64,000 nucleotides of DNA from positions 1 through 64,000 of the forward strand of contig NZ_BPQO01000001.1 of the NCBI RefSeq assembly GCF_022179285.1, in the 5' to 3' direction. The DNA is from Methylobacterium hispanicum. Lineage in GTDB: Bacteria; Pseudomonadota; Alphaproteobacteria; Rhizobiales; Beijerinckiaceae. Made by a program: the position numbers and the translations under genes. Of the stretch, positions 41,100 to 50,053 are shown in pieces. Below the pieces are notes generated by a model. The model made no database searches. It had not been told where the DNA came from and saw only the letters and a list, made by a program, of their open reading frames with translations. The first letter of the stretch is position 1. The number at the start of each line of letters is the position of its first letter.

Positions 41100-42023
41100 A
41101 TGCCGATCACGCCGCGCCTCGTTCTCGCCGCCGCCCTCAGCTTCCTGGCCGGCGGCCCGCTCCAGGCGCAGGACCGGGGGACGCTGACCCCGAAACCGCT
41201 GCCGCCGCTCGCCAACCCGGACGATCCCGCGACCCCCGCCAAGGCCCTGTTCGGCCGCGCCACCGGGCCCACCGGGGGGCCGGCGCACGCCTACGGCTCC
41301 TACGCCAAGGGCTGCTTCTCGGGCGGCGAGGCGCTCTCGGTGGACGGGGCGACCTGGCAGGTGATGCGACTCTCGCGCAACCGGATGTGGGGCACCCCGC
41401 CGCTCGTCGATTTCCTGGAGCGGCTGGCGGGCCAGGCCCCGCGGGTCGGCTGGCCGGGGCTCCTCGTCGGCGACATGTCGCAGCCGCGCGGCGGGCCGAT
41501 GCTGACGGGCCACGCCTCGCACCAGCTCGGCCTCGACGCCGACATCTGGCTCACCCCGATGCCCGACCGCCGCCTCACACGGGCCGAGCGCGAGGAGATG
41601 TCGGCGACGAACGTGGTGCGCGCCGACCGGCTCGACATCGACCCGCAGGTCTGGACCCAGCAGCACCACCGCATCATCCGGCTCGCCGCCGAGCAGCCCG
41701 AGGTGGCGCGCATCTTCGTGAATCCGGCGATCAAGCGGGCGCTCTGCCGCGAGGCCGGTGGTAGCCGCTGGCTCTCGAAGGTGCGCCCGATGTACGGGCA
41801 CAACTACCATTTCCACATCCGCCTCGCCTGCCCGGCCGGCCAGGGGGCCTGCGACGACCAGGCGCCGCCCCCGCCCGGCGACGGCTGCGGCGAGGAGCTG
41901 GCCTACTGGTTCAGCGACGCGGTGCTGAACCCCAAGCCCCCGAAGGTGAAGCCGAAGCCGCGGCCCCCGATGACGCTGGCCGCGCTCCCCGCCGCCTGCC
42001 GGGCGGTGCTGAAGGCGCCCTGA
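41100..42023 (+). CDS. mepA: Penicillin-insensitive murein endopeptidase MepA
   Basis: Periplasmic zinc (LAS-type) peptidase that cleaves D-alanyl-meso-diaminopimelate crosslinks in peptidoglycan. About 307 residues with a signal peptide ending near PLQAQD. Zinc ligands are in GHASHQLGLDADIW (His138 and Asp148) and GHNYHFHIRL. The cysteines in KGCFSGG, ALCREAG, RLACPAG and GDGCGEE match the disulfides of the family. A Lys/Pro-rich segment lies near the C-terminus. ATG 41100 has ACGGAG 6 bases before it. Complete and probably active. Confidence 0.94.
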   Translation: MPITPRLVLAAALSFLAGGPLQAQDRGTLTPKPLPPLANPDDPATPAKALFGRATGPTGGPAHAYGSYAKGCFSGGEALSVDGATWQVMRLSRNRMWGTPPLVDFLERLAGQAPRVGWPGLLVGDMSQPRGGPMLTGHASHQLGLDADIWLTPMPDRRLTRAEREEMSATNVVRADRLDIDPQVWTQQHHRIIRLAAEQPEVARIFVNPAIKRALCREAGGSRWLSKVRPMYGHNYHFHIRLACPAGQGACDDQAPPPPGDGCGEELAYWFSDAVLNPKPPKVKPKPRPPMTLAALPAACRAVLKAP

Positions 42024-42057
42024 GCCGGACCGATCGCGCAGCCACCGGAGACCGACC

Positions 42058-42666
42058 TTGACCGAATCGACCACCGGGCCGACGCCCCGCCGGCCCGACC
42101 ACGACATCGATCCGCTCTTCCTGGCGCGCCGCTCGCCGCGCCACTTCACCGGCGAGGCGGTGCCGGAAGCCGAGCTGATGCGGATGATCGAGGCGGCGCG
42201 CTGGGCGCCCTCCTCCTACAATTCGCAGCCCTGGCGCTTCCTCTACGCGCTGCGCGACGACGCCAACTGGGCGACTTTCCTGGGCCTCCTCGTGCCGGCC
42301 AACCAGAAATGGGCCCAGGATACCGGCGCGCTCCTGTTCCTGGTCTCGAACAGCCGCATGAAGGTCGGGGACGAGCTCAAGCCCTCGTGGAGCCACTCGC
42401 TCGACGCGGGCGCGGCCTCGCTCGCCTTCCAGCTCCAGGCGGTCCGCCAGGGCTGGCACGCCCACGGCATGGGGGGCTTCGACCATGCGCGGGCACCCGA
42501 GGCGCTGAACTTGCCCGAGCACCACCGGATCGAGGCGGCCTACGCGGTGGGCCGCATGGTCGCCTGGGACGACCTTACGGAGGAGCAGCGGACCCGCGAG
42601 ACCCCGAACGGCCGCCGCCCGATCGGCGACTTCACCCATGCGGGGCCCTTCCCGAAGGCGGGGTGA
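42058..42666 (+). CDS. Nitroreductase family protein
   Basis: FMN-dependent oxidoreductase of the nitroreductase fold, about 202 residues. FLARRSPRHFTGEAVPE and AARWAPSSYNSQPWRFLYA are the FMN-phosphate and dimer motifs, and GGFDHARAPEALNLPEHHRI is the flavin-contact region. Natural substrates in this subgroup are unknown; quinones, nitroaromatics or flavins are common. The start is a TTG at 42058 with GGAG 8 bases upstream; no ATG lies near the conserved N-terminus. It follows mepA by 34 bases and could share its transcript. Confidence 0.9.
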   Translation: MTESTTGPTPRRPDHDIDPLFLARRSPRHFTGEAVPEAELMRMIEAARWAPSSYNSQPWRFLYALRDDANWATFLGLLVPANQKWAQDTGALLFLVSNSRMKVGDELKPSWSHSLDAGAASLAFQLQAVRQGWHAHGMGGFDHARAPEALNLPEHHRIEAAYAVGRMVAWDDLTEEQRTRETPNGRRPIGDFTHAGPFPKAG

Positions 42667-42786
42667 ACCGCGCTGCGACGCGGCAAGTCTTTGGTCCGTG
42701 AACGGAAAGTCGTGTCGGGCGCTTGCAAGCGCTCGGCGAGTCGGGGCAGGATTCAAGGCCAGACGGGCGCTCCGGAGCCGGAATCC

Positions 42787-43524
42787 ATGACCAACGAAGG
42801 ACCCGACCACGCCGCCGGGCTGCAGGCGGTGGCCGACCGCTACGGCGTCGGCCTCGACGCCGTGCGCCACCTGATGCACGCGCTGGAGCGCGGGCAGGGC
42901 AACATGGCACAGTTCGACCATCCGGACCTCGGCGGCATGGGCCAGTGGTCGGCGGGCGGCATGATCATGGTCGGCGACATGTTCAACACCGACCTCAAGG
43001 CGCGGGTCTCCGGCCTCTGCACCGAGCTCGCCGCGGCGCTGCCGCCGGGCGGCTGGTCGGCGGGCGGCGCGCCCGAGAGCCAGCGCGGCGGCGGCACGTG
43101 GTGGCCGGCCGACCTCGGTCACCCCGCGAGCACCGGCTCGCAGAACGGGCTGCGCTACGCCTACTTTCCGGAGAGCCGGCGCCTCGCGATCGAGTCGGGC
43201 GCGGGCGTCGCGCTCTACGACACGGGCGACCACCACATCTCCGGCGTCTCGCAGGCGAACGGCGCCCTCAGCTTCTCCGGCCCGCAGGGCGCAGTCGCTG
43301 TCGAGCACCTGCGCCGGATCGGCGCCGAGGCCGCGCGCCAGCCCGCGGCCGAGATGGCGTCCGCCCCGTCCGCGGCGCCGCAGGCTCATGCTCCGAGCCC
43401 CGCGGGCCCGCTGTCCGGCGACGTGCTCGGCACGATCGAGCGGCTGGCCGAGCTGCACGGCCGCGGCGTTCTGACCGATCAGGAATTCGCGGATAAGAAG
43501 GCGGAGCTGCTCGCCCGCCTCTGA
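42787..43524 (+). CDS. SHOCT-domain protein of unknown function
   Basis: About 245 residues. The C-terminal 35 residues (IERLAELHGRGVLTDQEFAD followed by a KKAELL helix) are a SHOCT helical tail, found at the ends of many unrelated bacterial proteins. The main part has HLMHALERGQGNMAQFDHPD and GGMGQWSAGGMIMVGDMFN, a pattern I recall from a group of alphaproteobacterial proteins without known role. No signal peptide or membrane helix. ATG 42787 has CCGGAG 8 bases before it, better than the upstream open frame. Confidence 0.75.
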   Translation: MTNEGPDHAAGLQAVADRYGVGLDAVRHLMHALERGQGNMAQFDHPDLGGMGQWSAGGMIMVGDMFNTDLKARVSGLCTELAAALPPGGWSAGGAPESQRGGGTWWPADLGHPASTGSQNGLRYAYFPESRRLAIESGAGVALYDTGDHHISGVSQANGALSFSGPQGAVAVEHLRRIGAEAARQPAAEMASAPSAAPQAHAPSPAGPLSGDVLGTIERLAELHGRGVLTDQEFADKKAELLARL

Positions 43525-43579
43525 TCGGGGCGCCATATCGGATCCGCGGCCGGCCCGGCCGCCGGCCCCGGCACCTCAC

Positions 43580-44647
43580 TTGGCCCTGACCCGCGACCTG
43601 CTCGACATCCGCCGGATCTACCACGAGGCCGCCGTGCCGGATCACCGGCGCGGCGCCGAGATCCTGGCGCGCTTTCCGGACGCCGAGCGCATCCTCGTCC
43701 CCTCCCACTGGAACATCCCGGAGCTGCACGGCAACGCCGGCTCAGTGGAGGACTGGGTGCGCCTCAAGCGCTCGACGCTGGTGCTCGGGGTGAAGAAGGG
43801 GCTCACCATGCGCCCGAACGGGCGCAGCGCCCACTTCATAGCGCCCTCGACCTCGAACGGCTGCGCCATGGCCTGTGCCTACTGCTACGTGCCGCGCCGC
43901 AAGGGCTTCTCCAACCCGATCTCGCTCTTCGTGAACACGGAGGCCGCCTGCGCGGCGATCGCGCGGCACGCTCGGAAGCAGGGCCGGCTCCCGGAGCCCG
44001 ACCAGATCGATCCGGCCCACTGGGTCTACGATATCGGTGAGAACGGCGACCTCTCGGTCGATGCGGCCCTGACCGAGGGCGTGCGCGACTTCGTGGCGCT
44101 GTTCCGAGATTTACCCAACGCCAAGGCCTCCTTCGCCACAAAGGCGGTGAACCGCGACCTGCTGGGCTACGATCCGCAGGGCAAGACCCGCATCCGCTTC
44201 TCGCTGATGCCGGACAAGATCGCCCGGGTGGTGGACGTGCGCACCGCGCCGATCCCGGAGCGGATCGCGGCGATCGACGACTTCGTGGCCGCCGGCTACG
44301 AGGTCCACGCCAACTTCTCGCCGGTGATCCTCTACGAGGGCTGGGAGGCCGACTGGCGGACGCTGTTCGAGCAGATCGCGGACGGCCTCTCGGCCCGCGC
44401 CCGCGCGCAGCTCCGGTGCGAGATCATCATGCTGACGCACAATGCGGGGCTGCATCAGGTCAATCTCGGCTGGCACCCGAAGGCGGAAGCGCTGCTCTGG
44501 CGGCCCGACATCCAGGAGACGAAGGTCTCGGAAGGGGGCGGCGAAAACGTGCGCTACCGGGCCGGCTGGAAGGGCCGTTGGCTCGCCCGCTTCAAGGCGC
44601 TCCTGGCCGAGACCCTGCCGGACTGCACCGTGCGCTACGCGTTCTGA
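43580..44647 (+). CDS. Spore photoproduct lyase-like radical SAM protein
   Basis: About 355 residues. SNGCAMACAYCYVPRRKG has the radical SAM cluster Cys95-x3-Cys99-x2-Cys102 in the form used by spore photoproduct lyase. The later FATKAVN and TRIRFSLMPDKI segments match the same family, and LPDCTVRYAF is a common closing stretch. In Bacillus, SplB repairs the spore thymine dimer; this organism is not expected to form spores, so the substrate is unclear. The start is TTG 43580; a good ribosome-binding site is lacking. The deaminase gene follows 51 bases behind. Confidence 0.88.
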   Translation: MALTRDLLDIRRIYHEAAVPDHRRGAEILARFPDAERILVPSHWNIPELHGNAGSVEDWVRLKRSTLVLGVKKGLTMRPNGRSAHFIAPSTSNGCAMACAYCYVPRRKGFSNPISLFVNTEAACAAIARHARKQGRLPEPDQIDPAHWVYDIGENGDLSVDAALTEGVRDFVALFRDLPNAKASFATKAVNRDLLGYDPQGKTRIRFSLMPDKIARVVDVRTAPIPERIAAIDDFVAAGYEVHANFSPVILYEGWEADWRTLFEQIADGLSARARAQLRCEIIMLTHNAGLHQVNLGWHPKAEALLWRPDIQETKVSEGGGENVRYRAGWKGRWLARFKALLAETLPDCTVRYAF

Positions 44648-44698
44648 ACCGCGGCTCGGGCGGCCGCGTTGGCGCGGGGATCGGACGGGAGAGCACCA

Positions 44699-45157
44699 GT
44701 GACGGACCACGCAGCCCATATCGCCGAGGCGGTCGCGATCGCGCGCCGGAACGTGGATGAGGGCGGCTCGCCCTACGGCGCGGTGATCGTGCGGGAGGGC
44801 GCCGTGCTCGCCCGCGCGGCCAACACGGTCCACCGCACGAACGACCCGAGCGACCACGCCGAGATGGTGGCCCTGCGCGAGGCGAGCCGCCTGCTCGGCA
44901 GCCGCGACCTCTCGGATTGCGTGATGTACGCGAGCGGCCAGCCCTGCCCGATGTGCCACGCGGCGATGCGGCTCGCGGGCTTTCGCGCGGGCTACTTCGC
45001 CTACGCGGCCGAGGAGGCCGAGACCTACGGGGCGGGCTCGGCGACGATCTACGCGGAGCTGTGCCGCCCGCTCGCCGAACAGCCGATGCGGCTGGAGCAT
45101 CGGAGGCCGGAGGGGGAGAGCCCCTACCCGGCCTGGGCGGCGAAGAAGCGGGGGTGA
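44699..45157 (+). CDS. Nucleoside deaminase (cytidine/guanine deaminase family)
   Basis: About 152 residues of the CMP/dCMP deaminase superfamily. HAEMVALREA gives the first zinc ligand and catalytic Glu, and PCPMCHAAM the other two ligands. Overall layout (GGSPYGAVIVREG, then NDPSDHAEM) is closest to guanine deaminase and tRNA adenosine deaminase TadA. The C-terminus lacks obvious tRNA-binding features, so a free base or nucleoside substrate is more likely. The start is GTG 44699 with GGGAGAG 5 bases upstream. It follows the SplB-like gene and may be in its operon. Confidence 0.87.
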   Translation: MTDHAAHIAEAVAIARRNVDEGGSPYGAVIVREGAVLARAANTVHRTNDPSDHAEMVALREASRLLGSRDLSDCVMYASGQPCPMCHAAMRLAGFRAGYFAYAAEEAETYGAGSATIYAELCRPLAEQPMRLEHRRPEGESPYPAWAAKKRG

Positions 45158-45171
45158 ACCGCGCCGCGCCC

Positions 45172-45323
45172 CCTCTCCCATAGGGAGAGGTCTGCTTTCG
45201 CAGAAAGCCGGGGTGAGGGGTATGACGTCTCAGGACGGCGCTCGGCATCGACGCGCGTTCAGGGCGCCGCCTACTCTGGGAGTGTCATACCCCTCACCCT
45301 ATCCCTCTCCCTATGGGAGAGGG
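45172..45323. repeat. Nested inverted repeat between convergent genes (REP-pair or MITE-like)
   Basis: Outer arms are small palindromes themselves: CCTCTCCC-ATA-GGGAGAGG (45172-45190) and CCCTCTCCC-TAT-GGGAGAGGG (45303-45323). Inside, GGGTGAGGGGTATGAC (45211-45226) is matched perfectly by GTCATACCCCTCACCC (45284-45299). The whole 150 bases are thus two inverted copies of one REP-like unit around a unique centre. It lies between the deaminase gene and cobT, both pointing in. Confidence 0.85.
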
Positions 45324-45333
45324 GACCCGCGCC

Positions 45334-47238
45334 CTACCGTCGCCCGCCCGCGGCCCGCAGGCCGCGCGCCGGTGACGCCGCGCCGTCCTCCTCGAACAGC
45401 TCGGCGAGCTTCTCGGTCATCGCGCCGCCGAGCTCTTCCGCGTCGATGATCGTCACGGCGCGGCGGTAGTAGCGCGTCACGTCGTGGCCGATGCCGATGG
45501 CGAGCAGCTCGACGGGCGAGCGCGTCTCGATGTCCTCGATCATCCAGCGCAGGTGCCGCTCGAGGTAGTTGCCGGCATTGACCGACAGGGTCGAATCGTC
45601 GACCGGCGCGCCGTCCGAGATCACCATCAGGATCTTGCGCTGTTCGGGGCGGCCGAGCAGGCGCTTGTGCGCCCAGTCCAGCGCCTCGCCGTCGATGTTC
45701 TCCTTCAGAAGCCCCTCGCGCATCATCAGCCCGAGGTTCTTGCGCGCGCGGCGCCAGGGGGCGTCCGCCGATTTGTAGACGATGTGGCGCAGGTCGTTGA
45801 GGCGGCCCGGGTTCGGCGGCTTGCCGGCGGCGAGCCACGCCTCGCGGCTCTGGCCGCCCTTCCAGGCGCGGGTGGTGAACCCCAAGATCTCGACCTTGAC
45901 GCCGCAGCGCTCCAGCGTGCGGGCCAGGATGTCGGCGCAGGTCGCCGCCACCGTGATCGGCCGGCCGCGCATCGAGCCCGAATTGTCGAGGAGCAGCGTG
46001 ACGACGGTGTCGCGGAAATTCGTGTCCTTCTCCTGCTTGAAGGAGAGAGGCTGGAACGGGTCGATCACCACGCGGACGAGGCGAGCCGGATCGAGCTGGC
46101 CCTCCTCCAGGTCGAAGTCCCAGGCGCGGTTCTGCTGGGCGAGCAGCCGCCGCTGCAGACGGTTGGCGAGGCGCCCGACCACGCCCTGCAGGTGCGAGAG
46201 CTGCTTGTCGAGATAGGTGCGCAGCCGCGCCAGCTCGTCCGGATCGCAGAGATCCTCGGCGTGGATGACCTCGTCGAAGCGGGCGTTGAAGACCTTGTAC
46301 TCGGGCCCCCGCGGGGTGTTGTCGGCCCGCTGCGGCGGGCGCCAGGACTCGCCGGCCTCCTCGGAATCGGCCTCCTCGGCCTCGTCGGGCAATTCGCCCG
46401 AGGGCGCGTCGGCGGCCTCCTGCGAGCCCTCCTCGATCTCATCGGAGGCCTCCTCGGAGGTCTCGATCTCGGCGCGGTCGCCCTGGGACTGCTCCTCGGC
46501 CTCGCCCTCCTGCGGGCTCTGGTCGCTGTCCTGGGCCTCGCCCTCCTCGTCGGTCTCGTCGTCCTCCGGGTCGAAGGGCGTCTCGTCCGCCATGTCGAGG
46601 GAGGAGAGGAGGTCGCGCACCGAGCGCGCGAAGGCGCGCTGGTCCTCGATGGAACCCAGCAGCCCGTCGAGGTTGCGCCCGGCCTTGGCCTCGACGTGGT
46701 CCCTCCACAGATCGACGATGCGCTGCGCGGCGGCCGGCGGCGCCTGCCCCGTCAGGCGCTCGCGCACCATCAGCGCGACGGCGTCCTCCATCGGCGCGTC
46801 GGCCCGATCCGTAATGGTCTCGTACTTGCCGCCGCGATGGTAGCGGTCCTCCAGCATCGCCGAGATGTTCGAGGCGACGCCCGCCATCCGGCGCGCGCCG
46901 ATCGCCTCGACGCGGGCCTGCTCGACCGCGTCGTAGACCGCGCGGGCCGGCGCGTTCTCGGGCGCGAGGCGGCGGTGGACGGCGACGTCGTGGCAGCCGA
47001 GGCGCAGCGCCATCGAGTCGGCGTTGCCGCGCAGCACCGCGACGTCGTGGGCGGAGAGCTTGCGGGGCGGCTCGGGCAGCCGCGCCTTGTCCCCCGTCAG
47101 CGCCGGCCGGTCGGTGGCGTAGGTCACCTCGATCTCGGAGCGGCGCGCGATGGCGCGCAGGCACCCCGCCACCGAGCGCTTCAGGGGCTCGGCCACGGGC
47201 TCGCGGCGCTCACCGGGCTTGCGGTTGGAGATGGACAT
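45334..47238 (-). CDS. cobT: Aerobic cobaltochelatase subunit CobT
   Basis: CobT works with CobS as chaperone of CobN in cobalt insertion into hydrogenobyrinic acid a,c-diamide during aerobic vitamin B12 synthesis. About 634 residues. The N-terminal region [14 protein letters not shown] and [20 protein letters not shown] are family motifs. A long acidic stretch (about 215-300, mostly Glu/Asp) precedes the VWA-type domain with the metal-ion site [10 protein letters not shown] and [11 protein letters not shown]. All are typical. It ends in the 176-base gap shared with the deaminase. A DUF29 gene separates it from cobS. ATG 47238 is the family start. Confidence 0.96.
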   Translation of the reverse strand: MSISNRKPGERREPVAEPLKRSVAGCLRAIARRSEIEVTYATDRPALTGDKARLPEPPRKLSAHDVAVLRGNADSMALRLGCHDVAVHRRLAPENAPARAVYDAVEQARVEAIGARRMAGVASNISAMLEDRYHRGGKYETITDRADAPMEDAVALMVRERLTGQAPPAAAQRIVDLWRDHVEAKAGRNLDGLLGSIEDQRAFARSVRDLLSSLDMADETPFDPEDDETDEEGEAQDSDQSPQEGEAEEQSQGDRAEIETSEEASDEIEEGSQEAADAPSGELPDEAEEADSEEAGESWRPPQRADNTPRGPEYKVFNARFDEVIHAEDLCDPDELARLRTYLDKQLSHLQGVVGRLANRLQRRLLAQQNRAWDFDLEEGQLDPARLVRVVIDPFQPLSFKQEKDTNFRDTVVTLLLDNSGSMRGRPITVAATCADILARTLERCGVKVEILGFTTRAWKGGQSREAWLAAGKPPNPGRLNDLRHIVYKSADAPWRRARKNLGLMMREGLLKENIDGEALDWAHKRLLGRPEQRKILMVISDGAPVDDSTLSVNAGNYLERHLRWMIEDIETRSPVELLAIGIGHDVTRYYRRAVTIIDAEELGGAMTEKLAELFEEDGAASPARGLRAAGGRR

Positions 47239-47244
47239 GCGGGG

Positions 47245-47751
47245 CTACCGGTCGGCCTCGTACTCGAAGGGACGGTTCAGGATGTCGTCCCAGCTGTAGG
47301 GACACTCCGCGGGCAGGGTCTTGGGGGAACGCCGCATCTCGCGGGCGGCTCGCAACCGGGCAAGCCGGAAGCCGTCCTCGATCGCCTCGCCGACACGCGA
47401 CTTGAGACCCGGGTTCCGGCGCAATTGCCGGTCGATCCGCACGCGCTGCTCGGCGATGGTCAGGGACCAGCTCCGGGTCCGACGCTCGGGCTGGTGGTCC
47501 CATCTGAGGGCGTGGGCCAGAAGCACGTCGATGGCGCTCTCGAGCTTGTCGTACTGCTCCGAACCCACGTCGCTCAGCTCCTCGGCGATGTTGTCGAGGT
47601 CGAGCGCTTCCACCCGGCCGGCGCGAAGCAGCGCCACCTGCTCCTGGACCCAGGTGTAGAGGTCGTCCGCGCAGCGCGTCCGGCCCTCGGCGCGCGGGGC
47701 CGGCGGGGCGTCCTCGCGGGTCGGGGCCGGCGGCGCCATCGCGTCCTCCAT
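47245..47751 (-). CDS. DUF29 family protein
   Basis: About 168 residues. The core DDLYTWVQEQVALLRAGRVE, then LDLDNIAEELSDVGSEQYDK and LLAHALRWDHQPERRTRSW, is the DUF29 pattern, and the C-terminal ECPYSWDDILNRPFEY also fits. DUF29 proteins are common in cyanobacteria and alphaproteobacteria, often in multiple copies, and have no known function. Its place between cobS (4 bases upstream) and cobT (6 bases downstream) is unusual and implies co-transcription with the cobaltochelatase genes. A link to cobalamin is only positional. Confidence 0.85.
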   Translation of the reverse strand: MEDAMAPPAPTREDAPPAPRAEGRTRCADDLYTWVQEQVALLRAGRVEALDLDNIAEELSDVGSEQYDKLESAIDVLLAHALRWDHQPERRTRSWSLTIAEQRVRIDRQLRRNPGLKSRVGEAIEDGFRLARLRAAREMRRSPKTLPAECPYSWDDILNRPFEYEADR

Positions 47752-47755
47752 CGGG

Positions 47756-48739
47756 TCAGCTCAGCGCGACGTTCACCGCGCTTTCGGGCAAGTCCTTGCC
47801 GAAGGCGCGCTGGTAGAACTCCGCGACCAGCGTCCGTTCCAGCTCGTCGCACTTGTTCAGGAAGGTCACCCGGAAGGCGAAGCCGATGTCGCGGAAGATG
47901 TCGGCGTTCTCCGCCCAGGTGATCACCGTGCGGGGGCTCATCACGGTCGAGAGGTCGCCGTTCATGAAGGCGTTGCGGGTGAGGTCCGCCACGCGCACCA
48001 TGCGGTTGACGATGTCGCGGCCCTGGTCGCCCTGATAGTGGGTCGCCTTCGAGAGCACGATGTCGACCTCGCGGTCGTGCGGCAGGTAGTTCAGCGTGGT
48101 GACGATCGACCAGCGGTCCATCTGGCCCTGGTTGATCTGCTGGGTGCCGTGATAGAGGCCCGACGTGTCGCCGAGGCCGACCGTGTTGGCGGTCGCGAAG
48201 AGCCGGAAGGCGGGGTGGGGGCGGATCACCCGCTTCTGGTCGAGGAGCGTCAGGCGGCCGGACACCTCCAGCACGCGCTGGATCACGAACATCACGTCGG
48301 GCCGGCCGGCATCGTACTCGTCGAAGACGAGCGCGACATTGTTCTGCAGCGCCCAGGGCAGGATGCCGTCTTGGAAGGCGGTGACCTGCTGGCCGTCCTG
48401 CAGCACGATCGCGTCCTTGCCGACGAGGTCGATGCGCGAGACGTGGCTGTCGAGGTTGATCCGGATGCAGGGCCAGTTCAGGCGAGCGGCGACCTGCTCG
48501 ATATGGGTCGACTTGCCGGTGCCGTGATAGCCCGTGACCATCACGCGGCGGTTCTTGGCGAAGCCCGCCAGGATGGCGAGCGTGGTCTCGCGGTCGAAGA
48601 TGTAGTCCGGGTCGAGATCCGGCACGTGCTCGTCGGCTTCCGAGAAGGCGGGCACCTTGAGGTCGAGGTCGATGCCGAACACCTCGCGGACCGAGACGTG
48701 GCGGTCGGGCATCGCGGCGGGCTTGTCGTCAGAGAGCAT
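47756..48739 (-). CDS. cobS: Aerobic cobaltochelatase subunit CobS
   Basis: AAA+ ATPase of the aerobic cobaltochelatase. About 327 residues. Walker A is GYHGTGKST (70-78), Walker B is [12 protein letters not shown], and sensor 1 is [14 protein letters not shown]. The opening [20 protein letters not shown] is diagnostic for CobS against other MoxR-like ATPases. The length equals the standard of about 330. It is followed by a DUF29 gene and cobT. ATG 48739 starts with [14 protein letters not shown]; a second ATG ten codons in is closer to the conserved part and could be the real start. Confidence 0.96.
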   Translation of the reverse strand: MLSDDKPAAMPDRHVSVREVFGIDLDLKVPAFSEADEHVPDLDPDYIFDRETTLAILAGFAKNRRVMVTGYHGTGKSTHIEQVAARLNWPCIRINLDSHVSRIDLVGKDAIVLQDGQQVTAFQDGILPWALQNNVALVFDEYDAGRPDVMFVIQRVLEVSGRLTLLDQKRVIRPHPAFRLFATANTVGLGDTSGLYHGTQQINQGQMDRWSIVTTLNYLPHDREVDIVLSKATHYQGDQGRDIVNRMVRVADLTRNAFMNGDLSTVMSPRTVITWAENADIFRDIGFAFRVTFLNKCDELERTLVAEFYQRAFGKDLPESAVNVALS

Positions 48740-49014
48740 ACGGGACCTCGTGGGGGCGGGCTCCGACGGCGGGTGCCGGATGACCTCGCGGATTCTCGGA
48801 CCGGGCGGGCCGCGGACAAGCCGCGGTGCCGGCCTTCCTTAGCCGTCGTCGCGGCGGAGCGCCAAGGGGGCGGCGGCACGCGGGACGCGACGTCCGGGAT
48901 CACCTCCATATAGGGAGCCCGCCGCCGTTGTCCGCCCGCACCGCGCGATAGCGACGCGCGGCGGGTGCATCCTTCGTGCCGATCCCGTCCCCGCCTGCTC
49001 CGGCCGAGGGCGCC

Positions 49015-49626
49015 CTAGCAGAGCCCGGCACCGCGCAGCACGTCGTGGGCGCGGATGATGTCGCGCAGGCGGTCCTCGAAGGAGCGGTCGCCGCCGTTGG
49101 CGTCCGGGTGGAAGCGCTTCACCAGCACCTTGTACTGCGCCTTGATGGCGGTGGCGTCGGCGGTCTCGTCGAGGCCCATCACGTCGAGGGCCTTGGCGAC
49201 GGTGGCCGAGTGGCGCGGGCGCTGAGGCTCGGCCTTGCGGCGGGCCTCCCCGAGCCCTTCCGCCCGCAGGATGCCCAGCGGATCGACATAGGCCCAGTCG
49301 CGCTGCGGCTCCGATTTCGGCTTGGTCGCGCCGGTCTTGTTCACCCCCATCGCCCAGGTCGGCCGGTGCCCGATGATGGCGTCCTTCTGGTAGGCCTGCA
49401 CCGCGGCGTCGTTCATGCCGTCGAAGTAGTTGTAGGTCGCGTTGTAGGCGCGCACGTGGTCCATGCAGAAGCGCCAGTACTGGCCCTCCGCCTTGCGGCC
49501 CTTGGGCGCGCGGTAGAGCCCCGGCCGGCCGCAGCCCGGGGTCTCGCAGACGGGCCCGGTCTCCTTCGCGTCGTCGCAGGAGGGCTTAATCCGGATGCTG
49601 TCGAACAGGCGCGAGTTGAGATCCAT
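49015..49626 (-). CDS. J-domain protein (DnaJ-like, C-terminal J)
   Basis: About 203 residues. The J domain lies at the C-terminus, with LGLDETADATAIKAQYKVLV and KRFHPDANGGDRS holding the His-Pro-Asp motif that stimulates Hsp70 ATPase. The N-terminal half has four cysteines (KPSCDDAKETGPVCETPGCG and WRFCMDH) that could bind zinc. It is a partner of DnaK with unknown client. This form is found next to cobS and bolA in many Rhizobiales, which is the case here: bolA is divergent on the right and cobS lies 275 bases downstream. ATG 49626 begins DLNSRLFDSIRIKP, the conserved start. Confidence 0.9.
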   Translation of the reverse strand: MDLNSRLFDSIRIKPSCDDAKETGPVCETPGCGRPGLYRAPKGRKAEGQYWRFCMDHVRAYNATYNYFDGMNDAAVQAYQKDAIIGHRPTWAMGVNKTGATKPKSEPQRDWAYVDPLGILRAEGLGEARRKAEPQRPRHSATVAKALDVMGLDETADATAIKAQYKVLVKRFHPDANGGDRSFEDRLRDIIRAHDVLRGAGLC

Positions 49627-49751
49627 GACGGGGCGATTATGAGGGGGCGGACCGGAGACACAAGGCCGGCGGGCCTGATGCCGCATGCGGTGGATCGGGG
49701 TTGACGGACCGGCCGCCGGCGCCTCCGCCGGGAATCGAGGGTTTTCAGCCG

Positions 49752-50027
49752 ATGGCGACGTTGCGGGACTGGATCGAGGAGACGCTTCGGACGCAGCTGG
49801 CGCCGACGCGGCTCGATGTGGTGGACGAGTCCCACCTGCACGCGGGCCATTCCGGATGGCGCGAGGGCGGCGAGACGCATTTCCGCCTCGACGTCGTCTC
49901 GGCGGCCTTCGAGGGCAAGAGTCGGGTGGAGCGTCACCGTCTGGTGAACGGGCTGATGGACGAGGCGTTCAAACGTGGGCTCCACGCCCTGGCACTGAAG
50001 GCGCGCACGCCCGGCGAGGCGGCCTGA
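49752..50027 (+). CDS. BolA family protein
   Basis: Small iron-sulfur-related regulator that binds monothiol glutaredoxins. About 91 residues. DESHLHAGHSGW and GGETHFRLDVVSAAFEGKSR give the His residues and the fold of BolA, and VERHRLVNGLMDEAFKRGLH completes it. The start ATG 49752 yields the usual length; the frame is also open from TTG 49701, which would add 17 Pro-rich residues. Divergent from the J-domain gene with 125 bases between chosen starts. ArfB follows 26 bases behind, likely in the same transcript. Confidence 0.92.
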   Translation: MATLRDWIEETLRTQLAPTRLDVVDESHLHAGHSGWREGGETHFRLDVVSAAFEGKSRVERHRLVNGLMDEAFKRGLHALALKARTPGEAA

Positions 50028-50053
50028 CCGGGCACCCGAGCCCCAACGGAGAT

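Noticed and set aside
45158..45333. CRISPR array or small RNA gene in the repeat-rich gap
   Set aside because: Repeats are inverted, not direct with regular spacers, and there are no cas genes. REP-like palindromes explain it.
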